Made by a program: the position numbers and the translations under genes. Positions 36,331 to 47,973 of a stretch of 64,000 nucleotides of DNA are shown here, in pieces. The notes under the pieces are model-generated. The model was given only the letters and a program-made list of their open reading frames with translations. It had not been told where the DNA came from and made no database searches. The stretch lies in contig OX104123.1 of NCBI GenBank assembly GCA_944474755.1, positions 16,434,275-16,498,274 on the forward strand. Reading direction: 5' to 3'. Origin of the DNA: Limnoperna fortunei (lineage: Eukaryota > Mollusca > Bivalvia > Mytilida > Modiolidae). Position 1 is the first letter of the stretch. Each line of letters opens with the position of its first letter.

Positions 36331-37551
36331 CTGGAAAAAAGTTAGTTGTGATCAAGCATGTTTTCATGAGATAGGTTTACATGCACATACCTATGTAAAA
36401 ACATGAAAAAGGTCACCTAAAATTAAACATGCCTTTTAATCTTTTTTTTTTTTTAGCCTATAATCAGACAAGATTATATTTATTGACCCCATCGTAAGTA
36501 GTCATACAATATAAGATCTCACGCTTGAGTATATTTTCATTTTATGTTTACTGATTTTTTGCTTTTTCTATCAATAATTGCTTATTCTATTAATAATAAT
36601 AGTATTTACATGTATTTGCAAAACATAAAACCCTGATAGGTTCAGCAAATACAAATGAAAGAACTTTTATGTGCAGCATGTTGCTGAAAAATGAAATAAA
36701 AAGTCCTATTAAAAATGTTGAAAATCAAACATAATGCTAAGTCGTATGTTATATTACTACGTCCTTAGGGCATTATGTCTGGCCTGAGTGGAAGGATTGG
36801 TGCTGTAAAAAATTTTAAAACTGAAGTATTTTGTGCTTCAGGCTAGTACCTGGAAAAGTTGTTGGCACAGACTATTTAGCTTCTTGAACCCTAAAAAGGT
36901 ACATGTACATGTAATGTGTGATTTTATGTGTGTGTTAAGAGTTTAACACCCTTTTCGACGCACCTGGGTCATATAGGGTGGTCATGATCAGTTTAAATGA
37001 AGGAAACCACTGACCTTCCGCAGGTAACAATTACTTGTGTGATTTTAAATCTAAATGATAATCTAGTGCATGCCTTAACCAACCAGCTATCTAGCAAACT
37101 AAAGATCGAGAGCTTTCATTGGCCTCATCAATTCTATAAAATAGACCATTTTGTGTTTATCAGCACATTATTGCTTTTCAATTTCATGTACAAATGTTGG
37201 TGACAACAGGAAATTGTCATGAAAATACATGTTTAATTTCTCATATATATTTTATAAATTTTAGTCAATTCTTGCTGAAAGGGGGCAGGGGTTGGATCCA
37301 CCTCTTAACTTGTAAGCTAGCTTGAACTTTAAGTGTTTGAAAGCAATATGTTTTATCAATCTAGTTGACTTGCATTGTGTTCCTACATTGATGTGTACAT
37401 GACAAATAAATCTGTGAGAGAGAGTATGTGAATGTCGTCTTTGAAGTTTGAATTCGACGCCATAACTTTAGGTTGACAAACTAACTGAGCTTATTAAACT
37501 TAACCATATGCACTCAAATGAAAGTAACAATCATTCATACCTTTCTTCTAA

Positions 37552-37688
37552 TATTGTAGGCCCGCTGTTTCCTGATTCTCGAACTTCTGGTTCTTCCTCG
37601 CAGACGCAGTCTCGAATTCTAATAGAAATGTTCGCCGCCTTCGACTTGAAACAAATTTTAAAGGGAAGATCTTGTTTCGTAAACTGAG
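37552..37688 (-). CDS. Possible first exon of the element gene
   Basis: Minus-strand sequence between a candidate acceptor (AATTATCTCAG) and donor GTATGAATG is open in one frame: FTKQDLPFKICFKSKAANIS, then IRIRDCVCEEEPEVRES. It lies within the inverted-repeat ends, upstream of the acidic exon. I recognise no domain and the region is GC-richer than its surroundings, which is the main reason to consider it exonic. It may equally be a 5' UTR or chance. Confidence 0.25.
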
Positions 37689-38159
37689 ATAATTATGAGA
37701 AGTTTCAAGAAAATAAATACAAAAAATTAAATGAATATTTTTTTGTTCCTCTTGTGGTTATTTAAAAGTATAAAAGCGTGCAAATCACTTTTCTTTTAAA
37801 ATATTACGAAACTAAATCTCGGCATGGCGACCGCCCCTGATTTTCCCGCGCACGCTCAAATTCTAGATAATGTGCAGCCGTGTTTTATAATATATAATTG
37901 AAATTAATATCTGAGTGCAATCTAGCATTTATGTCAAACACAGAAGTCAGAAGAACTGTTAAATAATTTACAATGCATTATACTTGATCATTTAATATCA
38001 ATTTTTCAATCATGTCAGTCCCGAACGTCCTAGACTGTCACTCAGCGTGAAGATATATTTTAAATAATCATTTCTTTTATCAGTTAAACAATGTCCGTAC
38101 TGTTTAAATTAGAACAAAATAAAATACACATGCAAACATTATTCCGGATATGCACAACT

Positions 38160-38412
38160 TTCAGAAAACGTTATAAGAACGTTATAGTTTTTAATCAGCT
38201 TTTAAGGTTTTTAAAAGACCTTGATAGAACGTTCTACCAAAACCAAAACTTAAATTAAACGTTCTAAGAACGTCATAGCAGAACGTTCTAGGTAGGGTTT
38301 TTCATAACGTTACGACTGAACGTTTTAATAACGTATTAAGAACGATATGGTTCTGGAAAACCCGGGAAAAAACGGAAACGTAACGTTCAGAAACCGTTCT
38401 GTGTTTAGTGGG
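38160..38412. repeat. Right inverted end and AACGTT subterminal array
   Basis: Units AAACGTTATAAG, AGAACGTTATAG, AGAACGTTCTACC, AAACGTTCTAAG, AGAACGTTCTAGG, TAACGTTACG, GAACGTTTTAA and TAACGTTCAG lead into the 14-bp terminal inverted repeat at 38399-38412. Confidence 0.8.
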
Positions 38413-38728
38413 TTCCTGGTTTCCCCACTTCTGATTAGGGATATATATAAACATTAGGTGTTTTGTTGTTTTAGAAATTATAGGTCATTTCTGGAAAATA
38501 GTATAATTTTTCACCTGTATTTTATACCATTAAAATAACTAAAGTGTGGCATATACAATAGAATTCATTGGTATTTTACATAAGAAAATAAAGGTTTTTT
38601 TTTCTAATTTAAGAAAGAACAGATTTAATTTTTAAGGATACTAATTGATAACAATTTTATATTACTTTTTTATAGTAAATACAAGAAGCAGCTCTTCCAT
38701 GCTTCTACAAATTCGTAAATTAACAGAT

Positions 38729-38887
38729 CTCAGTCATGGAGTTTAGGATTTGGGATTTACAGGACCGAATCCATGATTTTAAAATATTTTATTAAGATTG
38801 TGTTACAAAAGTTGCTAAAATTTACAGGACCAAACTAATTTTTACAGGTCACGGGCTGTCGGTCCTGTGCTAATTTCCATGACTGAG
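38729..38887. mobile_element. Small MITE-like fold-back element, 159 bp
   Basis: CTCAGTCATGGA (38729-38740) is perfectly complementary to TCCATGACTGAG (38876-38887). Inside, TTTACAGGACCGAA and TTTACAGGACCAAA repeat the same motif. No target-site duplication is evident and no frame is present. Confidence 0.7.
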
Positions 38888-39519
38888 TTCTCACAAAACT
38901 ATGATTCATATACATATGCAGTCACTGGATTTGAGTCATTATCAGCTTGTATGTCAAACGCAAAATTTCAACCTCTTAAATTTGTCCAGAACAAGATAAG
39001 ATAGATACAAATCATCATATAAGAGTATTTTTATATATTACACAAATGTAATGACTTTTCCTTCTGCATAGAGAAAAATACAAAAACTATATATTTTTCA
39101 TACATTTTATACCTATTAAAATAGAACAAACTATAGATCTTCATGGTCATTGAACCCATTGTCTTTTTTTTAGTTTATTTAACTTAATTGATTATACAGC
39201 TAATTAAATGTGGTCAAACCAGGATTAAACCATTTTGGAGTCAGCATACATATCTTTAATGAACTTTAACCTATTAAATTATCTATTAAATCTTTCATTC
39301 TTTATTTTTCTAAAACTGAGTTTGAAAGTAACTGATGAATTGACCATGTTTCAACAAATGTAGGTTTTGGAAACAAATATAAAACTATTGTTTCTGTTTA
39401 ATGTTTTAGCATGAAAATTTTAAATTTTAAAGACAATGTACCTATATGGAATTGTGCAAAATTAAGTTTAAGTTAAAGCTAAAATTTAGATATGGTTTAA
39501 GTATTTTGTGTGGAGTTGT

Positions 39520-39534
39520 GGGGGGGGGGGGGGG
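39520..39534. repeat. Run of 15 G
   Basis: A homopolymer of 15 guanines on the plus strand in otherwise AT-rich intron. Its exact length may be an assembly or sequencing uncertainty. Confidence 0.9.
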
Positions 39535-40129
39535 TGTATAAGAATTGCAAGCAAGCCTATTACAATTGTTCAACGGTTATTTCATAATTCTCGCATACAG
39601 ATAGCTCAAATAATAGTCAAGAGAGGTCACTGTCGTCACTCATTCCTTCCCTGAGCAGGTTAAATGACATCTCTTAAAGAATTTGTGTACAATTACTAAA
39701 ACGGCAACATACAGTAAGTATTTACTTGTACATACCTTAGTGTTCATGTCTTTGGTGCAGCTTCGAATGGCTTAAGGTAATTATAAAAGTTAGCTGGTTT
39801 TCACTAGCACGTTAAATGGCGATGCAAGAATTTGTTCCACGTTGACGTTACCGGAAGCTGCGTTAGTTTATGTCATTTAGAATGCTTCACAAACCAACGA
39901 AATTCGACTTAATACAAAACATTATAGACTTTTTATTTAACCGACTCTAAAAAATAACAAAAACAAAGGAAACTTTAAATGCCAGTATTCATTTTCTCCC
40001 AAGATAAAACTAATTAACCAATCAAAACGCTTTAACTATGGGAATGTCTGTTATCGGTAGATTGCAATGCGATCGTCAAATTAATTCATCATCTTGCCTT
40101 AACCTGCCGGCGCTTGGTATTCCACTCTG

Positions 40130-41230
40130 CATAGTATTATCTCAAATAAAAGTTTCACATTTCCTCGTCATAATATTCTGTTGTTGGGGCATAGACCTCC
40201 ATGATGATAATATTGAAAAATGATGCCCTAAATGGCTTAAACGAACAATAATCCCGCTGCTCATGTTTGTATACACGTGCCACAAGTCCCTTGGAATTTT
40301 GTTTGGAATTTTTGCTATTAGAGTGATAACTCTTTATTATACTTTCCACTTATGTACAGAGGGACTTCTAAAGTCTGTAGAGGCTGAGTAAAGCAGACAA
40401 TGGAACTGCAAAGACAAGGTCTGCATGTGTGTTTCATGTAATAATTGTACTTGTTATATTGTGAACGGGGGTGTGTAACTAATTACTGTATGCCTTATTA
40501 TTGTTTGATAAGTCTAACAATGAATGCCCCTCAAAAGTACCACAATTTTTTCTACATCCCAAAAAATAAGTAGTTTTTTGAATTTATTTTACTAGAAATT
40601 AACCTTAAAGCAGGATACTATAAACCAATAGAAATTCGCTACACCCGGTGTAGTATGTGCAGCGGGCTGGCAAGCAGGGTTTATGTTTTGTGTAATCAAC
40701 TCCTCCTAAAGCTTTCAACCTTTATTCCTGAAACTTCTCATACTTGTATTATGGAATAGTTTTGAGGAATTCTCCCCATTTTTCCAGACTTGGGAACTTT
40801 TTCGGCAAATTTTAAGACCATGGTAGTTTTTCACTACTTATTAGGAGTCATTTTTTAATTTCCATTAACACTAACTACATAATTTGACTTCCTGAAACCA
40901 TAATACAGAATTAAAATGTTTGATAAAATAAATTTACTCAAAATCTATAAATATAAATATAAATCTATAAATAATGCAAAATAAATTCTGGCTGCCAAGA
41001 CCTCGGGAAGTTTAAAGCAGTTCAGACTTTACAAGTCCATTTGAACATACATGGATAGTATAAGAAATTTTGATAATGAAGATGTATCTCTCTAATAGCA
41101 AAAACATTCAAAGGGGCTTCTGGCAAGTCTAATGTTTTCCTGTCACTGAAATAAAGTTTTAGACCTTCATGGGTTTTCGTCAAAATGCCTTCATCGTTAC
41201 CAACAAAGGCCTAAGATGTTTCTGTTGTAT
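40130..41230 (-). mobile_element. RTE-like LINE scraps of duplication copy IV
   Basis: At 40349-40155 the minus strand reads ASFFNIIIMEVYAPTTEYYD, parallel to the endonuclease block at 15.0 kb. At about 41.02-41.23 kb a second scrap (ATAAAGTTTTAGACCTTCAT, also at 19.37 kb) continues the same relic. About 640 bp of unrelated sequence with a CACCCGGTGTAG motif separates them. Confidence 0.6.
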
Positions 41231-42275
41231 CTGTCGCAAGTTTAGAATTGAACATGGTTTTCATCCTAATACTATCTAGTAAAAGCCAAATCTGGGGGAA
41301 CTTTCCAAGCTTGGTGACCACAACATGTCCACATTATCCCCTCGTCTTGGTCCGAGACACACAGGAAGATCATACACGCAATCATGTGCGTGTCAGCACC
41401 ATGGCTTTTGAATAACCCAAATCTACTAAGAAAAGCTTTAAAAAACTCATGTATTGCGAGATCTTCTGTGTTTCATGAAGATGTGTGCAAATTTTTCTTC
41501 GAAGTTTAAAAATATTTTCTAATATGAAATTCTGCACTTTAAGTTTGTCTTATTACATCGTTTTCCAAGAACCAATTAGATTTGCAATTTTTTTCCACCG
41601 TTTTTATTTCTTTTCGCTTATATGTTAATTTTATTAAGATTTGATTAAAAGCACATTATTAAATATAATTGCACATAATTACAACATTACAAGTAAACAT
41701 AGTCTCGACTTCCCCTATCTTTTCCAAATGTCTGTGTACGTTTTAGCTGATTTGTCGAATAATTAAATCCATGCTCAAGCACAGTCTGCTTTCCCCCTGG
41801 GAACGGACACTTATTTCAACAATCAGACCTCACCTTTCATTCCGAGGAAATAAGCACTTGTGACTTACACTTTAAATTTGCAACCACCAATGTTGTCGGG
41901 CTAACGCACATTGTCATTCTCTATCAAAGATTATAACGAAAGATATTGACTGCTCTATGATATTGTTAATGTTTTTCATAACGGGTCTTTTCAATAGTCC
42001 AATTGGTTGTATGGAGCCTTAGCTTACGATGTAGTATTAATAACTTACTTTAATCTACTCTTAATGGTTTAAATTATTCAGTCAAACACAATAACAATTT
42101 AAATGATTCAACAAAGGCTACACCGTTTGCATATTAGTTTTTCGACACAAAGGCTATCATGTAATCGATATTACTTTTAATAGTATATTTGCAGTGTACA
42201 ATATTAAAATGATGTATGCAATAATATTTTGTACAAAACAATTATTGACTGGTTTCTACGACAGAAAGAACTTAC

Positions 42276-42347
42276 AATTCGTGCAGATTTTCAAGACCAG
42301 TAAATGTTCCGGTTTTAATACAATCCAGTTGGTTATAGTTCAGGTCT
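42276..42347 (-). CDS. LRR gene, exon A4
   Basis: A 72-nt exon with acceptor TTTTTCCAG and donor GTAAGTTCTTTC. It encodes residues 102-125, (L)DLNYNQLDCIKTGTFTGL, then ENLHEL. It is nearly identical to A3 (ACIK and KNL there, DCIK and ENL here), so A3 and A4 are the youngest A pair by protein sequence. The 878-nt offset from B4 equals that of A1 and B1. Confidence 0.88.
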
Positions 42348-43153
42348 CTGGAAAAAATATATTATTTCATTTGTTACAGATAAAGATAATGGAGAGGAGT
42401 AGAGTTTGCTGGTTTAGAACTACGAACTGATTATTAGTTGTATTGACATGTATTTAAACTGCGTAAAATAATCAGTTCCTATATATTATTGAGTTGAGCA
42501 TACTATAAATTAACTAAATAATGGATATGTATGATAAACATTACGTCACGTCAATAAACGCTTTAAATACATTTCTAACCCTTGGAGACTATGTTAAGTA
42601 TTTAGTAATAATGACATTTTTCTAATTTGTTTACAAAATAATGTTAATAAGGCTCAAATTATGATTAATTTAGCGTTTGATATTCATATAGTGGGATCAC
42701 ACGAATCTTAATATGTAACAAACATAACTTAAATGACGTCGAATTTAACTTTAAAAAAAAATTGCCATAACTTTGCCCTGTACTCGTAAGTTAAAGTGAA
42801 AGTATATTTTGTAGTGCAAAATTAAACACACAGCTTCGGGTAGGAATAAATAAATAATTTTCTTCAGAGCCTCGTGAAAGAAGTAAAACATTATTACCGG
42901 TTTGCAGTTTGTACACTATGTTAACCGTTTGACTCGTCTAGCAAGCTACACTATCATCTTATTCCGCAATTAAACGACCTTTGCTTTGTAACATTATTCA
43001 TTTAGTGCAGCTGTCGTTATTTCTTTGAATTAAACTTGAGATGCACTTATCAACGTATAGTTGTGTTGATTAGATCTATTGAACACATGCATACGCATTA
43101 GAATTACATTCAAATTAGGTTATTCGGCATAAAGTATACGCAGTAACACTTAC

Positions 43154-43225
43154 AGATGGCTTAGATTCTTCAGTCCTTTGAAACTACTTTTATCAATGGA
43201 AGTAATTTGGTTCTTGCCCAACCAC
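43154..43225 (-). CDS. LRR gene, exon B4
   Basis: A 72-nt exon with acceptor TCGTTTTAG and donor GTAAGTGTTACT. It encodes residues 78-101, (L)WLGKNQITSIDKSSFKGL, then KNLSHL. It follows exon C in the spliced order, the join TT plus G giving leucine. Flanking intron sequence to 43.72 kb matches copy I (18.0-18.3 kb), including TTTCTCACCAAGATAATGTG. Confidence 0.88.
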
Positions 43226-44408
43226 CTAAAACGAGATAAAACAACCTAATTAGTCTACAGGTATTCTGCAATTTAATGACTATATCAAATTTCGTTACAT
43301 TTCATACTATTTAACCAGGTTTGCATCTGTTAACGCCCTATATACCGCTCACATTAGCCGCAATGAAATTGGTCTTCGTCCTGTTTTATTGGTTTTAAGT
43401 CGCATATTTTCTTTTAAACAGACATTTATATAGTATTTCACATTGATACAATACAATTTTTCTCACCAAGATAATGTGGAATCGATATATGGACGTAAGC
43501 TTATCGTCTCACCTGCACACTGCGCCACCTCAACCCGACAACCAACACCCCACCACAATGTCTTTATTTAGATGAAGTGTCTTTTTATACAAAGTGTAAC
43601 TCTTCTAGTCAAAAGCTATGTCATACAAATATGATGTGACCTCGAGAATAGCTGTATTTGCTTTTGTATATCCCAAGCCTGACATTTGTGCGGTATCTGT
43701 ATATAGTGTTTGGTCATTTTTTTCTTTGTAACCACTGTTATTTGTAACCAGATCATAGCGTGTTGCATATTTCCAAGAAAAACGCGGAAGAAAAATACAC
43801 TTAAATATTTGGTTAATGTCCAAGTCTGCCTGTTAAATTATTTTTTGCACAAGCCCTTCCCCAGTAGCACCTCTATCATGTCCCTCAAAAGTCAAAATTC
43901 ACTGGCACAAACAACAGACGTTATATCTGCATTCTTAGGTACAACTGATGGACAATATATCTTTATGGCCTTGAGTAGTCTGTACACAGTTAATGGACAA
44001 ATAAACATCAAATTATATTTATTTTGTTGTAGACACTTTTAACTACATTGCTACAATTTGATGATAACAGTGTCGTTGTTCTAGATTGCTTTTAACTAAA
44101 AAAAATACGTTTGCGGCAAAAAAAAAGCATTTAGACGGTAGTTTACAAATAACGATTAAATTGCCAAGCAAATATATGACAATGTAGCAAAAACCGTTTA
44201 ATTATAATTGATTGATTGATTGAATGTTGTTGTTTTACGTCAAGCAAGCAATATTTCAGCTATATTCAGGACGTGAAAGTAATAATACTTTTGATTCTTT
44301 GAACATTTTTAACAATTGTATTCTCTCCCTTAGTTCTAAAACATTATCTCATACAATTATATGAGCATATATACAGATAAAAGGTAAGTAAAACAATAAA
44401 AATATAGA

Positions 44409-47400
44409 TCACAAATTGCCGGAAAAATTAAATTTTACTGTACAAATTAATATAAAAATTTTTAAATTGTGTCCTGCGACCGTTGTAAACAAACTACTGT
44501 AAGTATTTTCAGTATAAAAACGTTCCAGAATGTGCGCCACGTCAATGCAGTCCATCAAGACATGCTTGATAGTGTATGGACTGTTCCATGGCACACACTT
44601 CGGGCGCGGCTCATTATTTAAAATATAACTATGTATCGTCGTTGTATGGCCAAGACGACACCGTGTTAAAACAACTTGATCTCTGCGACCTTTAAAACTT
44701 TTAAAATTACTTGTGTGGCGTATTGGTTGGATCTCATGAAGTTTATTTTGAACTTGGAGATCCCAACCACTCTGCCACAAATTATATATGACTAGGAATC
44801 CACAAGAAGATAATCTCTTTTCCCAAAGCAATAAGAGATTTGTAAATTTGAATCATTTTTGAAATATAAGAATTTTTCATTTTGAAATTTTCAATAGCCA
44901 GTAGACAAGACAGGGAATCGGAGCAGACAATAAATTTGCATTCGTCTGACGAAGCAACTATTTTCATCGCAAGAAGAATACCTTGCGCCTCTGCTGTAAA
45001 TACAGATGAGGCAGGCTGAAGGAGGGGAGTTTCAACACGCTCTGCGAAGACAGCGGCCAATGCGACTTTATCACCGTCTTTTGACCCGTCCGTGTAAATA
45101 GTACCATAGTCAGGGTAACAAGATTCAACTTCTGCATATTGTTGTTGTATTAATAAATGGTTTCTGTCGGACATTTAGGTTTTCTTAGATTATAAATAAC
45201 TATCGGTTTGGGGTTTAACCACGGGGGATTATGCGGAATTTCGATTGCAGCAATTTCATCTAAATTTATACCTGAATTTTCCGAATGAAATTTAATTCGG
45301 AGGCCAAAAGGTAGAATTTTGTTTGGATGTTTTTCGAAAATGTTTTCATAATGAGGCTTGAAAACACGTCGTGTGCGGGGTTGCCAGGATATGCCTTTAA
45401 TTTGGTTGCATGTTGCAAAGCGAGCTTTATTCTTCTTTGATACAAATAAGGCTCGCCTGCTTCTACATATAAACTCTGAACAGGTGTGGTTCTGAAAGCT
45501 CCAAGGCATAGTCGCAATCCTTGATGGTGTATAGTATCAAGGATTTTGACACATGACTTGCGAGCAGAACCATAAATAAAGTAACCGTAATCCAATTTAG
45601 ATCGAACCAGCGAACTATATATATTAAGTAAAACGTTACACTCAACACCCCGGTCGGTCTTGGCTACGACTTTTAAAATATCTAATGCCTTTAGGCGTTT
45701 ATATTTTAACATTTTGAGGAAGAAAGGTGAGCCTTGAATCGAATATTAAACCAAGAAAAGTAGTTACTTTCACTATTTTTATAGGATTGTTATATAATGT
45801 AAGTTCGGGGTCTGGATGCATTTTCATTTTGTTACAAAAATGCATGCCAACAGTTTTGGAAGTGGAGAACTTAAAACAGTTCTCCATTGCCCATTTCTCT
45901 ACTCTGTTTAAACATAACTGTATTACTCATGTTTTTTCCTCTATACCATATGAGGAAGTCGTCAACATATAGAGAGCCATTTTCTTTCAAGACTTGAGCG
46001 CGACTATTAATTTTAATACTGAATAAAGTAACAGAAATGATGCTACCTTGGGGAACACCCATTTCTTGTTGAAAAGGGTCAGACAGAGTTGAATTTACCC
46101 GCACTTTAAATTCAGACAAAAAAAATAAAATGAAGGTAGGAAGTCAACCTTTCAATCCCATATCAACAAGATCCTTTAAAATGCCATATTTCCATGTTGT
46201 GTCTTAAGCTTTTTCTAGATCGAAGAATTCGACACAACATGTTCATTTGGCAAATGCGTTTCGTATGTAGGTTTCAAAGAGGACAAGATGATCTAAGGTA
46301 CTTCGCCCTTGTCTGGATCCACATTGGATATTGGGTAGAAGGTTATTTGATTCTAAAAACCAGACAAGGCGATCGTTGATCATCCTTTCCATGGTTTTAC
46401 AAAGACAGCTTGTGAGGGCTATAGGCCGATAGTTGGACGTTTCCGAGTGATTTTTTTCTGGCTTTGGAATAGGCACAACAGTGGCTATTTTCCAATTGAT
46501 GGTAAGTCATCCGTTTCCCAAATGTTGTTAAGAAGATTCAGAAGGCATTGGAGAGAAGATTGTGGCAGATGTTTGAGAAGTTGATAATGGATATCATCTG
46601 GATCACATGCTGTATCGTGAGATTTGTTCAAAGAAGTTTTGAGTTCTTCCAAAGAAAAAGAAGTATTGTAATCTTCTAGACTGGAAATTTAGTTTTCATT
46701 TTTCGTTATGAGTTTTGATACGCTGAAAATCGGGATTATAATTTTCAGCTGACGAGTGTCTTGCAAATGTTTCGGCCAATTTGTTAGATATATCTGACTC
46801 TGATGTTAACAAGTCTTGCTATCCTTTAAATGATGGACATTTGCTTTACTGTTTTTACCTTTAATTTTACGAATCATGTTTCAATTTTTTTTCATAGGGG
46901 TATGGTTATTTAGTTTAGAAACAAAGTTACGCCAAGAGGTGCGTCATCTTTGTTTTGTTACCCTGCGAGCTTTCGCTCGAAAAATTTGGAAATGGTTAAA
47001 ATTATTTTGATTTGGGTGTTTATTAAAGCGTTGTTCGGCTTTTTCCGGTCTTTAATAGCATCCTCACAGCTGTCATCGAGCCATGGTTTACTAGAATGTT
47101 TTAGATTTGTCGAGGACTAGGAATAGCTTCATCGGCAATTGAAATAATTGCTTTATTGAATTTTAAAATTGGATCAGAAATAGCTTCAAAAGTATTTGAG
47201 TTAAGTCGCTCTATACACAGTTGTTCAAATAGAGGCCAATTGGCTTTGTTAAATTTATACTGAGCGGATCGGGATCTGTGATTGAAGAGTGATCACTGCC
47301 ACAGAGATCGTCATTGACTTTCCATGAGAAATCGGGCAACAGAGAATGATCTGTCTGCTATTGTAAGATCAATAGCCCACTATGATCGATTCCCACGATG

Positions 47401-47905
47401 TAAATATGTATTGGTTCCATCATTAAAAATACACAGATCTTCCTGATTCATTAAGCCTTCAAAAATTTTACCTTTATCGTTTATTGTTTTACTGCCCCAT
47501 AAAGGGTTGTGTCCTTTGAAGTCCTCAAGTAATATATAAGGGGCCGGAAGCTGATCAGTAAGATGGTTCAACAGATTTAAATTTAATGAAGAATTCGGAG
47601 GGATAAACACAGAGCATAAAGTAATTGCTTTGGCTAAAGATATTCTAACAGCAACCGCCTGAAGATCAGTGTTGAGACCTACGCGGCTAGAACTTTATCT
47701 TTTACAAGAACGGTAGAGCCGCCAGCAGCTCTATCATTCTCGTCTACATATGTGCTGTATATAGAGTAGTTTTTTAAAGATATGTTGTCTACATATGTGC
47801 TGTATATAGAGTAGTTTTTTAAAGATATGTTATCACTTGGTTTAAGATGGGATTCTTGGAGGCAAAATGCAACAGGAAGAAAGGCTTTAAAATTAAGAAA
47901 GAATA
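44409..47905 (-). pseudogene. LINE ORF2 relic with endonuclease, RT and RNase H
   Basis: Endonuclease: FCLQESHL-like start near 47.86 kb, then IPPNSSLNLN and ILLEDFKGHNPLWGS (47.6-47.5); the usual GDFN motif is EDFK here. Reverse transcriptase: NYRPIALTSCLCKTMERM and GSRQGRSTLDHL (46.45-46.25), MGVPQGSIIS and the catalytic YVDD in LYVDDFLI (46.0-45.96). RNase H: YTDGSK, TAEAQG and CSDSLS carry the acidic triad (45.1-44.9), then LWIPSHI. C-terminal finger: C-x-P...H-x-L-x-x-C near 44.6. Frames change at least six times and stops interrupt the thumb, so it is inactive, but it is the best preserved member here. Confidence 0.82.
47743..47832 (-). repeat. 45-bp in-frame duplication in the endonuclease
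   Basis: TCTACATATGTGCTGTATAT begins at 47743 and 47788, and the 45-bp unit is repeated with one change. In the ORF2 frame this doubles 15 residues (DNISLKNYSIYSTYV). It is a private change of this copy. Confidence 0.85.
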
Positions 47906-47918
47906 GACCATTGGCATG

Positions 47919-47919
<1 letters not shown>

Positions 47920-47971
<52 letters not shown>
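47920..47971. repeat. (TA)n microsatellite at the LINE 5' end
   Basis: About 26 TA dinucleotides. It lies exactly where the endonuclease N terminus and ORF1 would continue, so it either caused or followed the truncation. Confidence 0.95.

Positions 47972-47973
<2 letters not shown>

Larger units (their letters stand above)
32119..38412. mobile_element. 6.3-kb CACTA-ended DNA element carrying a gene
   Basis: The left end CCCACTAAACACAG (32119-32132) is perfectly complementary to the right end CTGTGTTTAGTGGG (38399-38412). Both ends carry arrays of a short palindromic motif, AGAACGTTCT or its core AACGTT: at least six copies at 32134-32340 and eight at 38165-38395. CACTA termini with subterminal repeats are the layout of EnSpm/CACTA elements, where the transposase binds such repeats. 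No transposase was recognised between the ends. The only gene seen is the DUF4806-like one on the minus strand. I found no clear target-site duplication (left flank GTGTCCTT, right flank TTCCTGGT), so exact ends and superfamily remain uncertain. Confidence 0.75.
28422..42275 (-). other. LRR gene giant intron (A4 to B3), 13.9 kb
   Basis: It holds segment-duplication sequence (28.69-29.54 kb, like 25.09-25.69), a CR1 fragment, a 260-bp tandem repeat, the 6.3-kb CACTA-ended element with the DUF4806-like gene, a small MITE, a 15-G run and RTE scraps. About 29.6-30.4 kb and 39.0-40.0 kb show no recognisable feature. No extra LRR exon was found. Confidence 0.55.
44210..47915 (-). mobile_element. 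I/Nimb-like LINE, 5'-truncated, same family as 3.4-7.05 kb
   Basis: The 3' end lies at the low-coordinate side: ATTGATTGATTGATTG at 44209-44224 is the complement of the CAATCAATCAAT tail. ORF2 covers endonuclease, reverse transcriptase, RNase H and a C-terminal zinc finger in that order up to about 47.91 kb, where a (TA)n tract replaces the 5' end and ORF1. Presence of RNase H after the reverse transcriptase is typical of the I group. It sits in the same orientation as the LRR gene. Confidence 0.82.
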
